From NCBI GenBank assembly GCA_964574985.1, contig CAZNPH010000017.1, positions 20,243 through 84,242 on the forward strand: a stretch of 64,000 bases of DNA, given 5' to 3'. The first letter of the stretch is position 1; each line of letters begins with the position of its first letter. Positions 35,675-44,677 of the stretch are shown here, in pieces. Origin of the DNA: CAZNPH01 sp964574985 (GTDB taxonomy: Bacteria > Bacteroidota > Bacteroidia > Bacteroidales > SM23-62). A model generated the notes under the pieces. It saw only the letters and a program-made list of their open reading frames with translations, was not told the DNA's origin and did no database searches. The translations under genes and the position numbers were made by a program.

Positions 35675-36346
35675 TCAGTAATCCCTGAATAAATTCAGTT
35701 GAAGCCCCAGTGAGAAGATCAGGGGCTGGTAATTCACAGGGGCGGCATCCTCATTCAACTGGAAGGATACGCCCATTTGGGAAATAAACCTGAGATTCCT
35801 GAAGCCCAGCCGGGCGGTCAGGACCGGCTCCAGAAAAACGCCTGTCCGGGAGGCGTCGTCCTGGGTCATATTCATGATGACCAGTCTGGAGGCGAGCCCT
35901 GCGTCAAAGACTTTGGAGGTGATCCCGAAGCCGGGCTGGATAAAGAACTTGTTGTGATTTACATCGGCATAATCGCTCCACAGCTCATTTTCATATTCAG
36001 ATTGCAGGCTGCCGAACCCGTATCCGCCGAAGGCTTCGAAACGGGCATTGTAACCGATGCTGGTGAAATATCCGCCACCGACCTCGATCAGATTGTGCCT
36101 GCTGTGGTAGTCCTCATCATCCTTGGTGTCCCGGAAGCTGCCGTTGGCCATGATCCCGAAATGATCGGTGACGGCATATGCCAGCTGGGGATCAATGCCG
36201 GAGGAGCCGGTGTAAATGGCTGCCTGCAATTCCCCCTTGTTGCTGAACATGGGGGTATTGGCAACGTTCGGTATGTACGCGGGAGCGCAGGAAGTACCCG
36301 CTGCAATAAGCGGCAAAACCAGAAAAAGTGAGATCTTGTTTCGCAT
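35675..36346 (-). CDS. Outer-membrane beta-barrel-like lipoprotein, unknown function
   Basis: From ATG 36346 the protein has 223 residues with a lipoprotein signal (LPLIAAGTSC). The mature chain has alternating hydrophobic and aromatic residues suggesting about eight beta strands (YFTSIGYNARFEAFGGYGFG, LEPVLTARLGFRNLRFI) and ends in a C-terminal hydrophobic/aromatic strand (LGLQLNLFRDY). That pattern suits a small outer-membrane barrel. The protein is not otherwise recognisable. It follows the creatininase gene by 66 bases on the same strand. A role in the envelope or in glycan passage is speculation. Confidence 0.55.
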   Translation of the reverse strand: MRNKISLFLVLPLIAAGTSCAPAYIPNVANTPMFSNKGELQAAIYTGSSGIDPQLAYAVTDHFGIMANGSFRDTKDDEDYHSRHNLIEVGGGYFTSIGYNARFEAFGGYGFGSLQSEYENELWSDYADVNHNKFFIQPGFGITSKVFDAGLASRLVIMNMTQDDASRTGVFLEPVLTARLGFRNLRFISQMGVSFQLNEDAAPVNYQPLIFSLGLQLNLFRDY

Positions 36347-36412
36347 GGCCGTATTTATGTGATTATTTAAAAGCAATTGTGTGAGACATCCCAAAATACA
36401 TATTTTTTCGGT

Positions 36413-37174
36413 TCATTCATAGAGATCTTCCCGGTTGGTTTCTGCAATGCCCCGTATGAGCCGGGCCAGTTTCCCGGCAACCACCCTGAAATATTTCTCC
36501 CCTTTTTCCGCGGTGGCCTTTTTGGGATAACCCGCGCCGGTATCCAGGGTGACCCGGGACCATTTTCTTTCCGCCCATGCCCATTTTTCGTTCAGATCGG
36601 GTATGCTGAATTTCCTGGCTTTGCCGTCACCGGCTTCTTCAAGGGGCAGGACCAGGTCAGGTGCCAGGTACAGCATAAGTCCGGTTTCCATTTCATCGGC
36701 ATGGTCTCCGGAAAATTCGAAGTAGTCCGTTCGTTCGACCGATTCATACCAGTTGCAGGTAAACAGCATCATGCCGGGGAACTCCCGGCCGGTTTCCCTG
36801 ATCATCTGACGGAAGTCGTTTCCGCCGTGACTGTTCAGGATCAGCAACTTGTAAATCCCGTGACCGTTCAGCGTGCATACAATATCCCGCAATATAGAGG
36901 CCTGTGTGCCGGGCATCAGATTCAGGTCCAGCAGGATATCCGTTTGTCCGGTATTGACACCGATGGGAATGGTCGGGAGCACGATGATGTCGATCCCGTG
37001 TTCCCAGACCCGGCGGGCGGCTTCGGCCGCAAAATGGTCCGATTCAATGTTGTCGGTCCCGAAGGGAAGGTGGAAATTATGGGCTTCGGTGGCGCCCCAG
37101 GGAAGGATGGCCACGTTCACCTTCCGGTTGCGGAGGTTTTTCCAGTTGGTCTCGCTCAGGATATATGGTCTCAT
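36413..37174 (-). CDS. Creatininase-family amidohydrolase
   Basis: The 253-residue protein carries the creatininase metal-site motifs: PWGATEAHNFHLPFGTD (about residues 26-42), the central SHGGN and GDHADEMETG. Members open cyclic amides or deformylate intermediates in metabolism. They are also common in sugar-degradation loci, where their role is unclear. No signal peptide, so cytoplasmic. Its start overlaps the stop of the GH31 gene by four bases (ATGA), which argues for coupled translation and a shared pathway. Substrate cannot be deduced. Confidence 0.85.
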   Translation of the reverse strand: MRPYILSETNWKNLRNRKVNVAILPWGATEAHNFHLPFGTDNIESDHFAAEAARRVWEHGIDIIVLPTIPIGVNTGQTDILLDLNLMPGTQASILRDIVCTLNGHGIYKLLILNSHGGNDFRQMIRETGREFPGMMLFTCNWYESVERTDYFEFSGDHADEMETGLMLYLAPDLVLPLEEAGDGKARKFSIPDLNEKWAWAERKWSRVTLDTGAGYPKKATAEKGEKYFRVVAGKLARLIRGIAETNREDLYE

Positions 37175-40053
37175 TCTATTGGTTGTTGAATTAATACCGG
37201 GTATGTTTCCATGGCTTCTCCTGTATATGTCAGTGTTTTATCAGTCCGCACCGTGATTCCTGTTCCGGTTCCGTGATTTTCCCTGACCACCACTATATGG
37301 AAACGGATCTCTTCGCTCATTCCCTCAAAGCTGCCGTTTCGTTCGCCCAAAACCAGTTTGTTTTCTGAATCTTTCCATTCAACGGGGATCAGTGAATATT
37401 CCCCTTTTTCATACTGATAACCGTCCCCCGCATCGTCATACAGGGTGAAATGGCCGTCTTTCCCCGGATATATCCGCAATTCAATATCGTTGTTCTTTTC
37501 CATGGCGTGCCGGATCTTGTCGCCCATGGGAAGTATGGTCCCCTCGGGTACGAAAAGGGGTATGATATCCAGGGGTGCCGCTGCCGGATACGCATTTCCT
37601 CCGCCGTATCTTCTGCCCGTCCAGAAGTCATACCAGTCACCGGGACCGGGCAGGTATACCTGCAGGTTCTTGTTGCGGGGCAGGCGCATCCTTTGTTTCT
37701 GATCCGGCGTGATCCATTCCAGAAGAATATTGGCCTGGTCGGGCTCGGGCTGGTGATTGACCAGGGAGAAACTGTACAATGTATAGGGCGCGAGGTCAGC
37801 GACTGTCCTGTACATGGTTTGTTTACCGTTTGCGGAAGCTTTCACCATGGTCTTTCCGTCGAACACGAAGTGCACCCCTCCGTTTGACCGGATCAGAAAA
37901 GTATATTTTCCGGGATCCTTTACCCTTATGGTGCCTGACCACCTGGCCGTGTAGGGATGGCCTTCCAGGACGGGGGGCAGGTCGCCGGACCAGGAAAGTT
38001 TGAGAACGTCCGATTTCCTTTCATATACGGAATTGCTCATGCCGGTGTCGGTGAAGAACTCGAGTTCTGCACCCTGCCGTTCACCTCCGGGTGAACGGAT
38101 AAGGTAAGACGGGATGAATTCCTGGATCTGCTCATTTCTGTGGTAGAGCGCCCGGTTGACCGGACAAACCATGATGCCGGGCCCGAACATATACTGTGTG
38201 GGAAAATCATGAATGACGGGGTCTTCCGGAAAATCCATGACCAGACTGCGCATCATGGTGTAATCCCGGCCGGTGACCATCCGGGCAAGCGAATAAATAT
38301 AGGGCAGGAGCCGGTACCGGAGAACATCTGCCCTGAGCAATGCATCATAAAAGGGATCTCCGGGTTCGCCGAACTGCCAGATCTCCCTGGGGATATCCGT
38401 TCCGTGGGCCCGGAACACAGGACAAAAGGCCCCGAACTGGAACCACCGGACATACAATTCTTTGTATGCGGGATCCCGGAGTGCATCCGGGTACCTGAGC
38501 CGTGTTATGAAGCCCCCGATATCGGATGTCCAGTAAGGGATCCCCGACATGCAGAAATTCAGTCCGGCCCTGACCTGCCGGTTGAAGGTTCCCCAGCTTG
38601 CGAATATGTCCCCTGACCAGGTGGTGGCTCCCCATGCCTGCTGACCGGAAAAGGCGGAGCGGGTCAGGATGAAGACTCTTTTGTCCTTGTTGATGATCCG
38701 CTGATGCTCGTAAATTCCTCGGGTTGAGTTCAAAGAGTAGGCGTTCAGATAGTTTTCAAGGTCCCCCGAATGGCAGGAATCGTTCTCGAGGATGGATCCC
38801 GCGGTAATGAAACGGTCGCCGGTGCTCCTGAATTCAGGTTCCGTGCCGTCCATCCAGTAGGCATCCACCCCGATGTCATACAATCCTTTTTTTACATATT
38901 CCCAGTACAGATCACGGGCAGCAGGATTCCAGGCATCATATACCCGGCTGCCTGACCAGTGGGGTTTCGGGAAAAGAAATCCCAGCGAATCCATCTTCCG
39001 GTGAATTTCCGAACGGGGGCCGAATGCCGGCCAAATCACGGCCATAAAATGAAAATCCATTTTGTGCAGGGAATCGATCATCCCTTTGGGATCGGGATAA
39101 CGGACGCTGTCCCATTGCATGGCGTTGAATGCGCTTTGATCACCCCAGTAGCTCCAGTCCTGGACAATGTTGTCGATGGGGATCCCCCGCCGCCTGTATT
39201 CGGTGGCTGTTTCCAGCACTTCTTCCCGGGTGTGGTAGTGCTCCTTGCTTTGCCAGTACCCGTAGGCCCATTTGCCGAACAAAGGGGGTTTGCCGGTGAG
39301 TGTGCGGTAGCCGGAAATGGCCTGGTCCATGGTTTTCCCGGCCACCAGAAAATACCGGATCCCTTTGCCCGGGGAAGAAGTAAATCCGATGGTGTCCCCG
39401 GATGAGGCAAATACCGTTTGTGCATAATTGTCCCAGAGTATCCCGTAGCCGGCCGTGCTGACCAGATAAGGATTCACCGCATCCATGTTGGACTGGGAGA
39501 CCAGCACCTCCCTGCCCCGGTAATTCATCACCGCGTCGTGATACTGGCCGAGTCCGTAATACCCTTCATCCGGTCCGGTGGTGAAGTGTTGACTGATCCT
39601 ATCCGTATCTTCACCCGCGTTAGCTGTGGATATCAGCCAGTCCCCTTCCTTCAGGACGGTATTGTTTTCAGCATCTGTAAAAATAATCCGGCCCGTGGAT
39701 TGGTTCATTTTGATTTTGAGGGCCCTGGTCTTTATGATGAGGGTGTCTGCCGACTCACCGGCCTGAAGGTCCACCGTCCTGGGCAGGGCAAGAATGGTCA
39801 TGTTTTCGCGGTCATGGGAGGAACGGACCGGGATTTTGGAAACGGCTACGATATTGCTGTCATAAAAGGTGAAGCGGATCCGGGTTTTTTGACGGACCAG
39901 CTCAACGCCGTGTTCAAAGCGCTGAATTACAGGATCCCGGTTACAGGAATACAGGGCAAGGCCTGTCAGCAGGATCAGAATCGCAGAACGTTTTTTCAAC
40001 GGAAAATGTTTTGGTCCTATATCTGATATGCCTTCTGTAAAGCCAGGATTCAC
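37171..40053 (-). CDS. GH31 alpha-glycosidase (xylosidase-like) lipoprotein with inserted PA14 domain
   Basis: The frame opens with GTG at 40053; a TTG at 39999 would give a tighter lipoprotein signal (KKRSAILILLTGLALYSC). The 960-residue enzyme has the GH31 N-terminal domain (EGYYGLGQYHD), and a barrel with nucleophile D402 in DAYWMDGTEPE and acid/base D482 in TTWSGDIFASW, then RAHGTDIPREIWQFG. A PA14-type beta-barrel (about residues 660-790: HPYTARWSGTIRVKDPGKYTF) is inserted before the C-terminal beta domains. GH31 members with PA14 include alpha-xylosidases acting on xyloglucan. It lies 35 bases after the CTTPVYQYAM protein and overlaps the creatininase start. Specificity is an inference. 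Confidence 0.86.
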   Translation of the reverse strand: MNPGFTEGISDIGPKHFPLKKRSAILILLTGLALYSCNRDPVIQRFEHGVELVRQKTRIRFTFYDSNIVAVSKIPVRSSHDRENMTILALPRTVDLQAGESADTLIIKTRALKIKMNQSTGRIIFTDAENNTVLKEGDWLISTANAGEDTDRISQHFTTGPDEGYYGLGQYHDAVMNYRGREVLVSQSNMDAVNPYLVSTAGYGILWDNYAQTVFASSGDTIGFTSSPGKGIRYFLVAGKTMDQAISGYRTLTGKPPLFGKWAYGYWQSKEHYHTREEVLETATEYRRRGIPIDNIVQDWSYWGDQSAFNAMQWDSVRYPDPKGMIDSLHKMDFHFMAVIWPAFGPRSEIHRKMDSLGFLFPKPHWSGSRVYDAWNPAARDLYWEYVKKGLYDIGVDAYWMDGTEPEFRSTGDRFITAGSILENDSCHSGDLENYLNAYSLNSTRGIYEHQRIINKDKRVFILTRSAFSGQQAWGATTWSGDIFASWGTFNRQVRAGLNFCMSGIPYWTSDIGGFITRLRYPDALRDPAYKELYVRWFQFGAFCPVFRAHGTDIPREIWQFGEPGDPFYDALLRADVLRYRLLPYIYSLARMVTGRDYTMMRSLVMDFPEDPVIHDFPTQYMFGPGIMVCPVNRALYHRNEQIQEFIPSYLIRSPGGERQGAELEFFTDTGMSNSVYERKSDVLKLSWSGDLPPVLEGHPYTARWSGTIRVKDPGKYTFLIRSNGGVHFVFDGKTMVKASANGKQTMYRTVADLAPYTLYSFSLVNHQPEPDQANILLEWITPDQKQRMRLPRNKNLQVYLPGPGDWYDFWTGRRYGGGNAYPAAAPLDIIPLFVPEGTILPMGDKIRHAMEKNNDIELRIYPGKDGHFTLYDDAGDGYQYEKGEYSLIPVEWKDSENKLVLGERNGSFEGMSEEIRFHIVVVRENHGTGTGITVRTDKTLTYTGEAMETYPVLIQQPIE

Positions 40054-40088
40054 GCCGGTCCGGTTTTGAAAGCTCAGGCTGTATAGGC

Positions 40089-41213
40089 TCAGGCCGTGTA
40101 ATATCTCCTTTTCCTGCGAATGTACAGGATGCTTATGACCACCACGGAGGCAAGGATGGTACCCACGGCGATGCCTCCTGTGACCAGGATCCGTGAATTG
40201 CTGAACATTCCGTCCCCGCCGGTCAGGTCTATGATCTCATCGTCGTTCAGGGCATATTCGCTGCTGTCGTTTGCCACTCCGGCGAATACGGGAAGGACGG
40301 TTGCTTCCTGATATCCTTCAATGGCCCTCGACCAGTTGGCCTGCAACAGCAGGTCGGTCCCCGGATTGGCCATCTTTACCTGGCAGGCACAGGGATTTAT
40401 CAGGAACCGGATGATGTCTCCGATATTTTCCGCAGAGATATCATCTCCCGAGAGGGATGTCAGAACGCGCCCGCGTCCGAATACCGGGAAAACCACGGGT
40501 TCCGTGTTGTCATATTCCCCGGCGGCCATGGCGGTCAGCATGGTCGTAAGGAATGATTCCTCTTTTTGATCCCGGGGCAGGGAAACTATGGAGAACAGAT
40601 CGATACTATCGGCAAACGGCGTGGAACCCGGGTAGGCAAGATAGTCCTTTTTCAATGCCTCCCGGGTATTTTGGATATCCTGCCGAAAACGGGCCATGAC
40701 CTCATGGTCACGTTCCCGGTTTCCTGAGGGAACGAATATCCAGGTGGCCACCTGCATTTTCAGAAGCTGCTCCCCGATGGCTTTCCTTTTTTCCGAATGG
40801 ATGATGTTAGCGATGGTTTGATGATCGGCATATCCGGTCCAGAATGGCTTTGACTCCCCGAACTCATAGGGGAACCAGATGGCCATTGCAGGCAATTTTC
40901 CGGGCAGTGTGCCTTTCAGGAGCTTTTTGATCTCTTCTTTCTTGCTGGTGATGTCCATCAGTTTGAGATTCAGGTTGAGCGGACCCTTTTTGGCGGTTAC
41001 GGACGATTCGAACAGATCGATGATCCTGCCGACCTCTTCATTCTGCTGGCCGCTGTGGATCAATATGCCTTCGTAATAATCCTGTACCCATCTTTCCATG
41101 GCATACTGGTAAACGGGTGTGGTACACCCGGCTGCCTGCCGCCCTGAAAATAACAGAAAACCTGCAGAGGCGAGCAGGGCCATGATCATGAATTGTATCT
41201 TTTTTCGCATCAT
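40089..41213 (-). CDS. Membrane-anchored secreted protein of CTTPVYQYAM type, function unknown
   Basis: The 374-residue protein has an N-terminal signal (FMIMALLASAGFLLFSG) followed directly by AAGCTTPVYQYAMERW, then a soluble region and a single C-terminal membrane segment (about residues 345-366) with a basic tail (RRKRRYY). Another striking element is NPCACQVKMANPGTDLLL near residue 285. I recall similar proteins, with 'CNTPVYRYA' and 'C.CQVK..NPG.DLL', in planctomycete and verrucomicrobial genomes, but know no function. The first Cys could be lipidated or disulfide-bonded to the C-x-C pair. It is the gene following the four propeller paralogues, gap 31 bases, so it probably acts with them. 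Confidence 0.55.
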   Translation of the reverse strand: MMRKKIQFMIMALLASAGFLLFSGRQAAGCTTPVYQYAMERWVQDYYEGILIHSGQQNEEVGRIIDLFESSVTAKKGPLNLNLKLMDITSKKEEIKKLLKGTLPGKLPAMAIWFPYEFGESKPFWTGYADHQTIANIIHSEKRKAIGEQLLKMQVATWIFVPSGNRERDHEVMARFRQDIQNTREALKKDYLAYPGSTPFADSIDLFSIVSLPRDQKEESFLTTMLTAMAAGEYDNTEPVVFPVFGRGRVLTSLSGDDISAENIGDIIRFLINPCACQVKMANPGTDLLLQANWSRAIEGYQEATVLPVFAGVANDSSEYALNDDEIIDLTGGDGMFSNSRILVTGGIAVGTILASVVVISILYIRRKRRYYTA

Positions 41214-41244
41214 ACTTATAACAACCTCCGGATTTGATTATTGT

Positions 41245-44200
41245 TCATTTGCTTTGTCCGAAACACAAAATTTTTCCATTGACGGTAGACATGTACAGTT
41301 TATTATCTGCGGCGGCCATTCCGTCCCATACGGGTGGTGATTCGAGTTTGTATCTGGCAAGCACTTTACCGTCACGGGCGGAGACCACCCAAAGCAATCC
41401 GCCTTTCCCGCCCCTGAGGATCTCATTCTGTTCCTCAAGTTTTGCCAGCATCCCGGGATCGCCGGGTCTGCGCAGCGCTTCTTCCTCGTCGACCACATCG
41501 GCGGGACCGGCAATGTACAGTTTATCCCCTGACAGGACCATGGCCCTGACAAACAGGGGGATTTGCGTGCTCCAGTTGAACCCTGCCGAAACATCCGGTT
41601 CGATCATGAGCTCTCCCTGGTCATTGTAATGGCGGGTTGAATCCACATCAGGTTGTTTGGGGCTCCCGAACAACTGGTACTCAAGAGGGAGCGTCCAGCG
41701 GTAATACCTGGGAAGCCGCCCGAACCCGTATACATTGTCCTGGTCGAAAACCATGATCCTTCCGGCAGGCATGAATTGCCCTGCAAGGTAATACCCGTTC
41801 CATCCCCCGGTGAAATACTTGCCGTATACCCAGTAGGAGCGGTGGAACCAGGTGTCATCCAGAAAACCACCCGGACAGAAAAGATGATCGCCCTGACCTC
41901 CCGGATGGGTTTTTTCAAGGAACAACTTGTAGTAATTCTTGAATGTGGTTTGCAGAACAAGCATATCATCGAAGGTATTGCTCAGATCGAATCCGAGATC
42001 CCGGTGGATCAGTTCTTCGAAGGATTCGTTGGTCAAGGGATCCACATCGATGCGCTTTCCTTCCATGTCGAATTTCTGCGAGCGCATGTACATATAATTG
42101 CCGTCGGTGGAGAAAATATCGGGCAGGGCCACCGGCATGGTCAGCCAGGTGACATCCTGCTGCAGGTTGTTCCCTGTTTCCGGATTGTTTTCATTGATGC
42201 GGGTGACCGACAGGGGTTCGCCGGTTCCAACATCCAGTCTGTATACCAGCAACCCGCCGTCCAGGAATGCCGACCGGCCTGCCGCAAATACGGCAATGCC
42301 GTTTTCAACCATGATATTGCCGTGAACGGGCCACAGGGATTCCATCTGTCCGCGGGCCATGGTTTTTGTGTTACCGGGGGCTGCCTGGAATTTCCAGATC
42401 AGTTCTCCGTCGGTTTCCCTCAGGCAATATACCCATCCGTCGGCCGAACCGAACAATACCCGCCCCCTGTATACAGTCGGCGGGGAATCGATGCGCCCGC
42501 CGGCAATGAACCGCCACAATTGTTTTCCTGTGGATGCATTGAAAACCGACATTGTGTGGGCATTGATCCCGGCTACATAAAGCCGGCTCCCTGATATTAC
42601 CACACTGCTGGGGGTGGTGCCCAGCCCTGTTTCCCATTCAGGTGCCAGGGCCGGGGACAGTTCGGTGGTTGCACGGCCGCTTCTGGCAGGATCGTGGCGG
42701 TAGGTGGGCCAGTCCCCTGTTTCATCAGGATCCGTTTCCGGTTTTAGGGGATGGCCATAGGCCGGGCCCCGGACCGGCTTTCTGTTTTCCGGCCGGAATG
42801 ACTCAGGAAACCGGCTGGTGCTGTTCAATGCATTGAATCCGTTCAGTTTGCCTTCGGGAAAACATGCACAGTCATGAGAAGGTGCATAGGTGAGTCCGTT
42901 TGCCGGCATGGTACCGTAAAGGCAGCCGCCCCGCACCCAGTGGTTGATGTCCCAGTGTTCTTTCAGGGGATCGATGTATTCGATGCCTGTACGCCCGGCA
43001 ATGATGAAATTTTCCGTTGCCTTGTTCCGGTAGCAGCGGTGGTGGAACCAGTGAACATCGATGTCCGGCAGGAATTCCCTTACAGTCTTTCCGGTGTGGA
43101 TATCCCTTCCGGTAAATTTTCCGCTGGCGATACCGCTGTTGATGTTGCCGGCCCAGGCCAGGCCGTTGATCACAAACAGATCTTCAGGGGAGCGGTAACC
43201 GGAAGGCGGATGATAGGCTGTCCAGAGCTTTTCTCCGGTCTGGGCGGAAAATGCCTGCATGTAATCTTCCCCGCCGGCGTACCATTCGCCCATTTGTTGT
43301 CCGGCCCGTTCACCTCCTGCAAACAAAACCACATCATCGTGGACCAGCAGGACGGGGGCAAAAAAGGACATGATATCCGGGGCACGTGAGACGGGCCGGC
43401 TTTTCCATACCTGCTCCCCGTTGTCCCGGTTGAGGCAGATAATGGATTGCCCGTCATGAAAATACACCCCTGACCGGTCTGCAGTCAGGGTAATGGGCAT
43501 TATGCTGCTTTCCGATTCCCACAGGACTTCGTTTTTACCGGGATCCATGGCCACGATCCTCCGTTTTTCCCCTTCCCAGAATTTTTCCCGGTACCGGTTC
43601 ATGACGTATCCGGGTTTTCTGTACACGGAATCGTTCAGATGATCGTTGACCTGGGCGAACATGATATCCCCGGAAAGAAGGATCTCTTCGGTGCCTGTCG
43701 TGTTCTCAAAAGTATGCAGGACCTCCCCGGTGGCGGCATCCAGCATGCTGACCGGGCCGTCGATGGATAAAGTAACAAAGAGTCTGTCCCCGTCCGCTGC
43801 CAGTCTGCGCGGCAACTGTGCCGGACCGCTTTTCAGGGGCCATAAATGATGGACCCATTTCTCAACCGGGACTTTCCAGAGCAATGCCCCGTTGAATGCA
43901 TCGCGGCAGATCAGTGACCAGTCAGAGGGCATCATGATGGATGAGGTTAGCCCCTCGTCCATGATGTAGAATACGCGTCCGCCGCTGCTGACCAGGGCAC
44001 TCATGCTGGCCATCCGGTCATGGTGCCTGGCCCAGTAGGGATCTGCGGTCCATTGCAATCCGCGGGGGGTATTTACCACAACATCTTTCGAAACGGCATT
44101 GTTCGTCCCGTCATACAGGTACTGAGGCCATTCATCGGTTCCCTGGAGTTTTTCCCGCTTGTGCATTTCCCATTGCCCGTTCCCCCGGACCATGGCGGTT

Positions 44201-44598
44201 CCTCCCGGGACCAAAACCCGCATCATCTCATCTTCGGGTATATCGCAGGATGTTTCGCAGACCAGCAGGTTGACCATGTGGTCGATACAGGGAAGCTCCA
44301 GTCCGTCCCAGCTTTCCACGCTGACTTTTCCGGTCAGTCCCAGGCGGTCAATGTAATTCCTGGCTTTCCGGACCGCTCCGGGATCCTTCGCGAGTCCGTG
44401 CACCACCATATGATCCGATGCATGCAGGGCCGAAGTGAGTTTGCCGTCCCTGCATCCGGCATGAACGATCAGCCCTCCCTGAATCCCGGACCGGCTGATG
44501 ATCTCCTCAGCTTCCTGCTCACGCTTGCCGCAACCGGAAGAAAGGAGGACCATGCAGATGGATGCCGTAAATATTCCTGAATAAAATTTTTTGTGCAT
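41245..44598 (-). CDS. Methyltransferase-like/PQQ beta-propeller lipoprotein, paralogue 4
   Basis: At 1,117 residues this is the longest of four tandem paralogues. A lipoprotein signal (LLSSGC) precedes a methyltransferase-like domain (residues 40-155): GGLIVHAGCRDGKLTSAL as degenerate motif I and MRVLVPGGTAMV as the late strand. Two PQQ-type propellers follow, joined by a conserved Cys-rich hinge: HHRCYRNKATENF, VRGGCLYGTMPANGL and HDCACFPEGKLNGF. Blades include FGSADGWVYCLRETDG and AATGEVLHTFENT. It differs from its siblings in having YLYDGTNNAV where the others have HGPDNNAV or HGADNNAV, and in a longer insert near residue 880. It starts 79 bases after paralogue 3 ends. Function unknown. 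Confidence 0.8.
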   Translation of the reverse strand: MHKKFYSGIFTASICMVLLSSGCGKREQEAEEIISRSGIQGGLIVHAGCRDGKLTSALHASDHMVVHGLAKDPGAVRKARNYIDRLGLTGKVSVESWDGLELPCIDHMVNLLVCETSCDIPEDEMMRVLVPGGTAMVRGNGQWEMHKREKLQGTDEWPQYLYDGTNNAVSKDVVVNTPRGLQWTADPYWARHHDRMASMSALVSSGGRVFYIMDEGLTSSIMMPSDWSLICRDAFNGALLWKVPVEKWVHHLWPLKSGPAQLPRRLAADGDRLFVTLSIDGPVSMLDAATGEVLHTFENTTGTEEILLSGDIMFAQVNDHLNDSVYRKPGYVMNRYREKFWEGEKRRIVAMDPGKNEVLWESESSIMPITLTADRSGVYFHDGQSIICLNRDNGEQVWKSRPVSRAPDIMSFFAPVLLVHDDVVLFAGGERAGQQMGEWYAGGEDYMQAFSAQTGEKLWTAYHPPSGYRSPEDLFVINGLAWAGNINSGIASGKFTGRDIHTGKTVREFLPDIDVHWFHHRCYRNKATENFIIAGRTGIEYIDPLKEHWDINHWVRGGCLYGTMPANGLTYAPSHDCACFPEGKLNGFNALNSTSRFPESFRPENRKPVRGPAYGHPLKPETDPDETGDWPTYRHDPARSGRATTELSPALAPEWETGLGTTPSSVVISGSRLYVAGINAHTMSVFNASTGKQLWRFIAGGRIDSPPTVYRGRVLFGSADGWVYCLRETDGELIWKFQAAPGNTKTMARGQMESLWPVHGNIMVENGIAVFAAGRSAFLDGGLLVYRLDVGTGEPLSVTRINENNPETGNNLQQDVTWLTMPVALPDIFSTDGNYMYMRSQKFDMEGKRIDVDPLTNESFEELIHRDLGFDLSNTFDDMLVLQTTFKNYYKLFLEKTHPGGQGDHLFCPGGFLDDTWFHRSYWVYGKYFTGGWNGYYLAGQFMPAGRIMVFDQDNVYGFGRLPRYYRWTLPLEYQLFGSPKQPDVDSTRHYNDQGELMIEPDVSAGFNWSTQIPLFVRAMVLSGDKLYIAGPADVVDEEEALRRPGDPGMLAKLEEQNEILRGGKGGLLWVVSARDGKVLARYKLESPPVWDGMAAADNKLYMSTVNGKILCFGQSK

Positions 44599-44677
44599 CT
44601 TGAAATGGTTTTATCGATCAGATGATACAAAGATAAAAAAAAGGCTGTAAACTCCGGGAATCCGGAAAAATCCCCGG

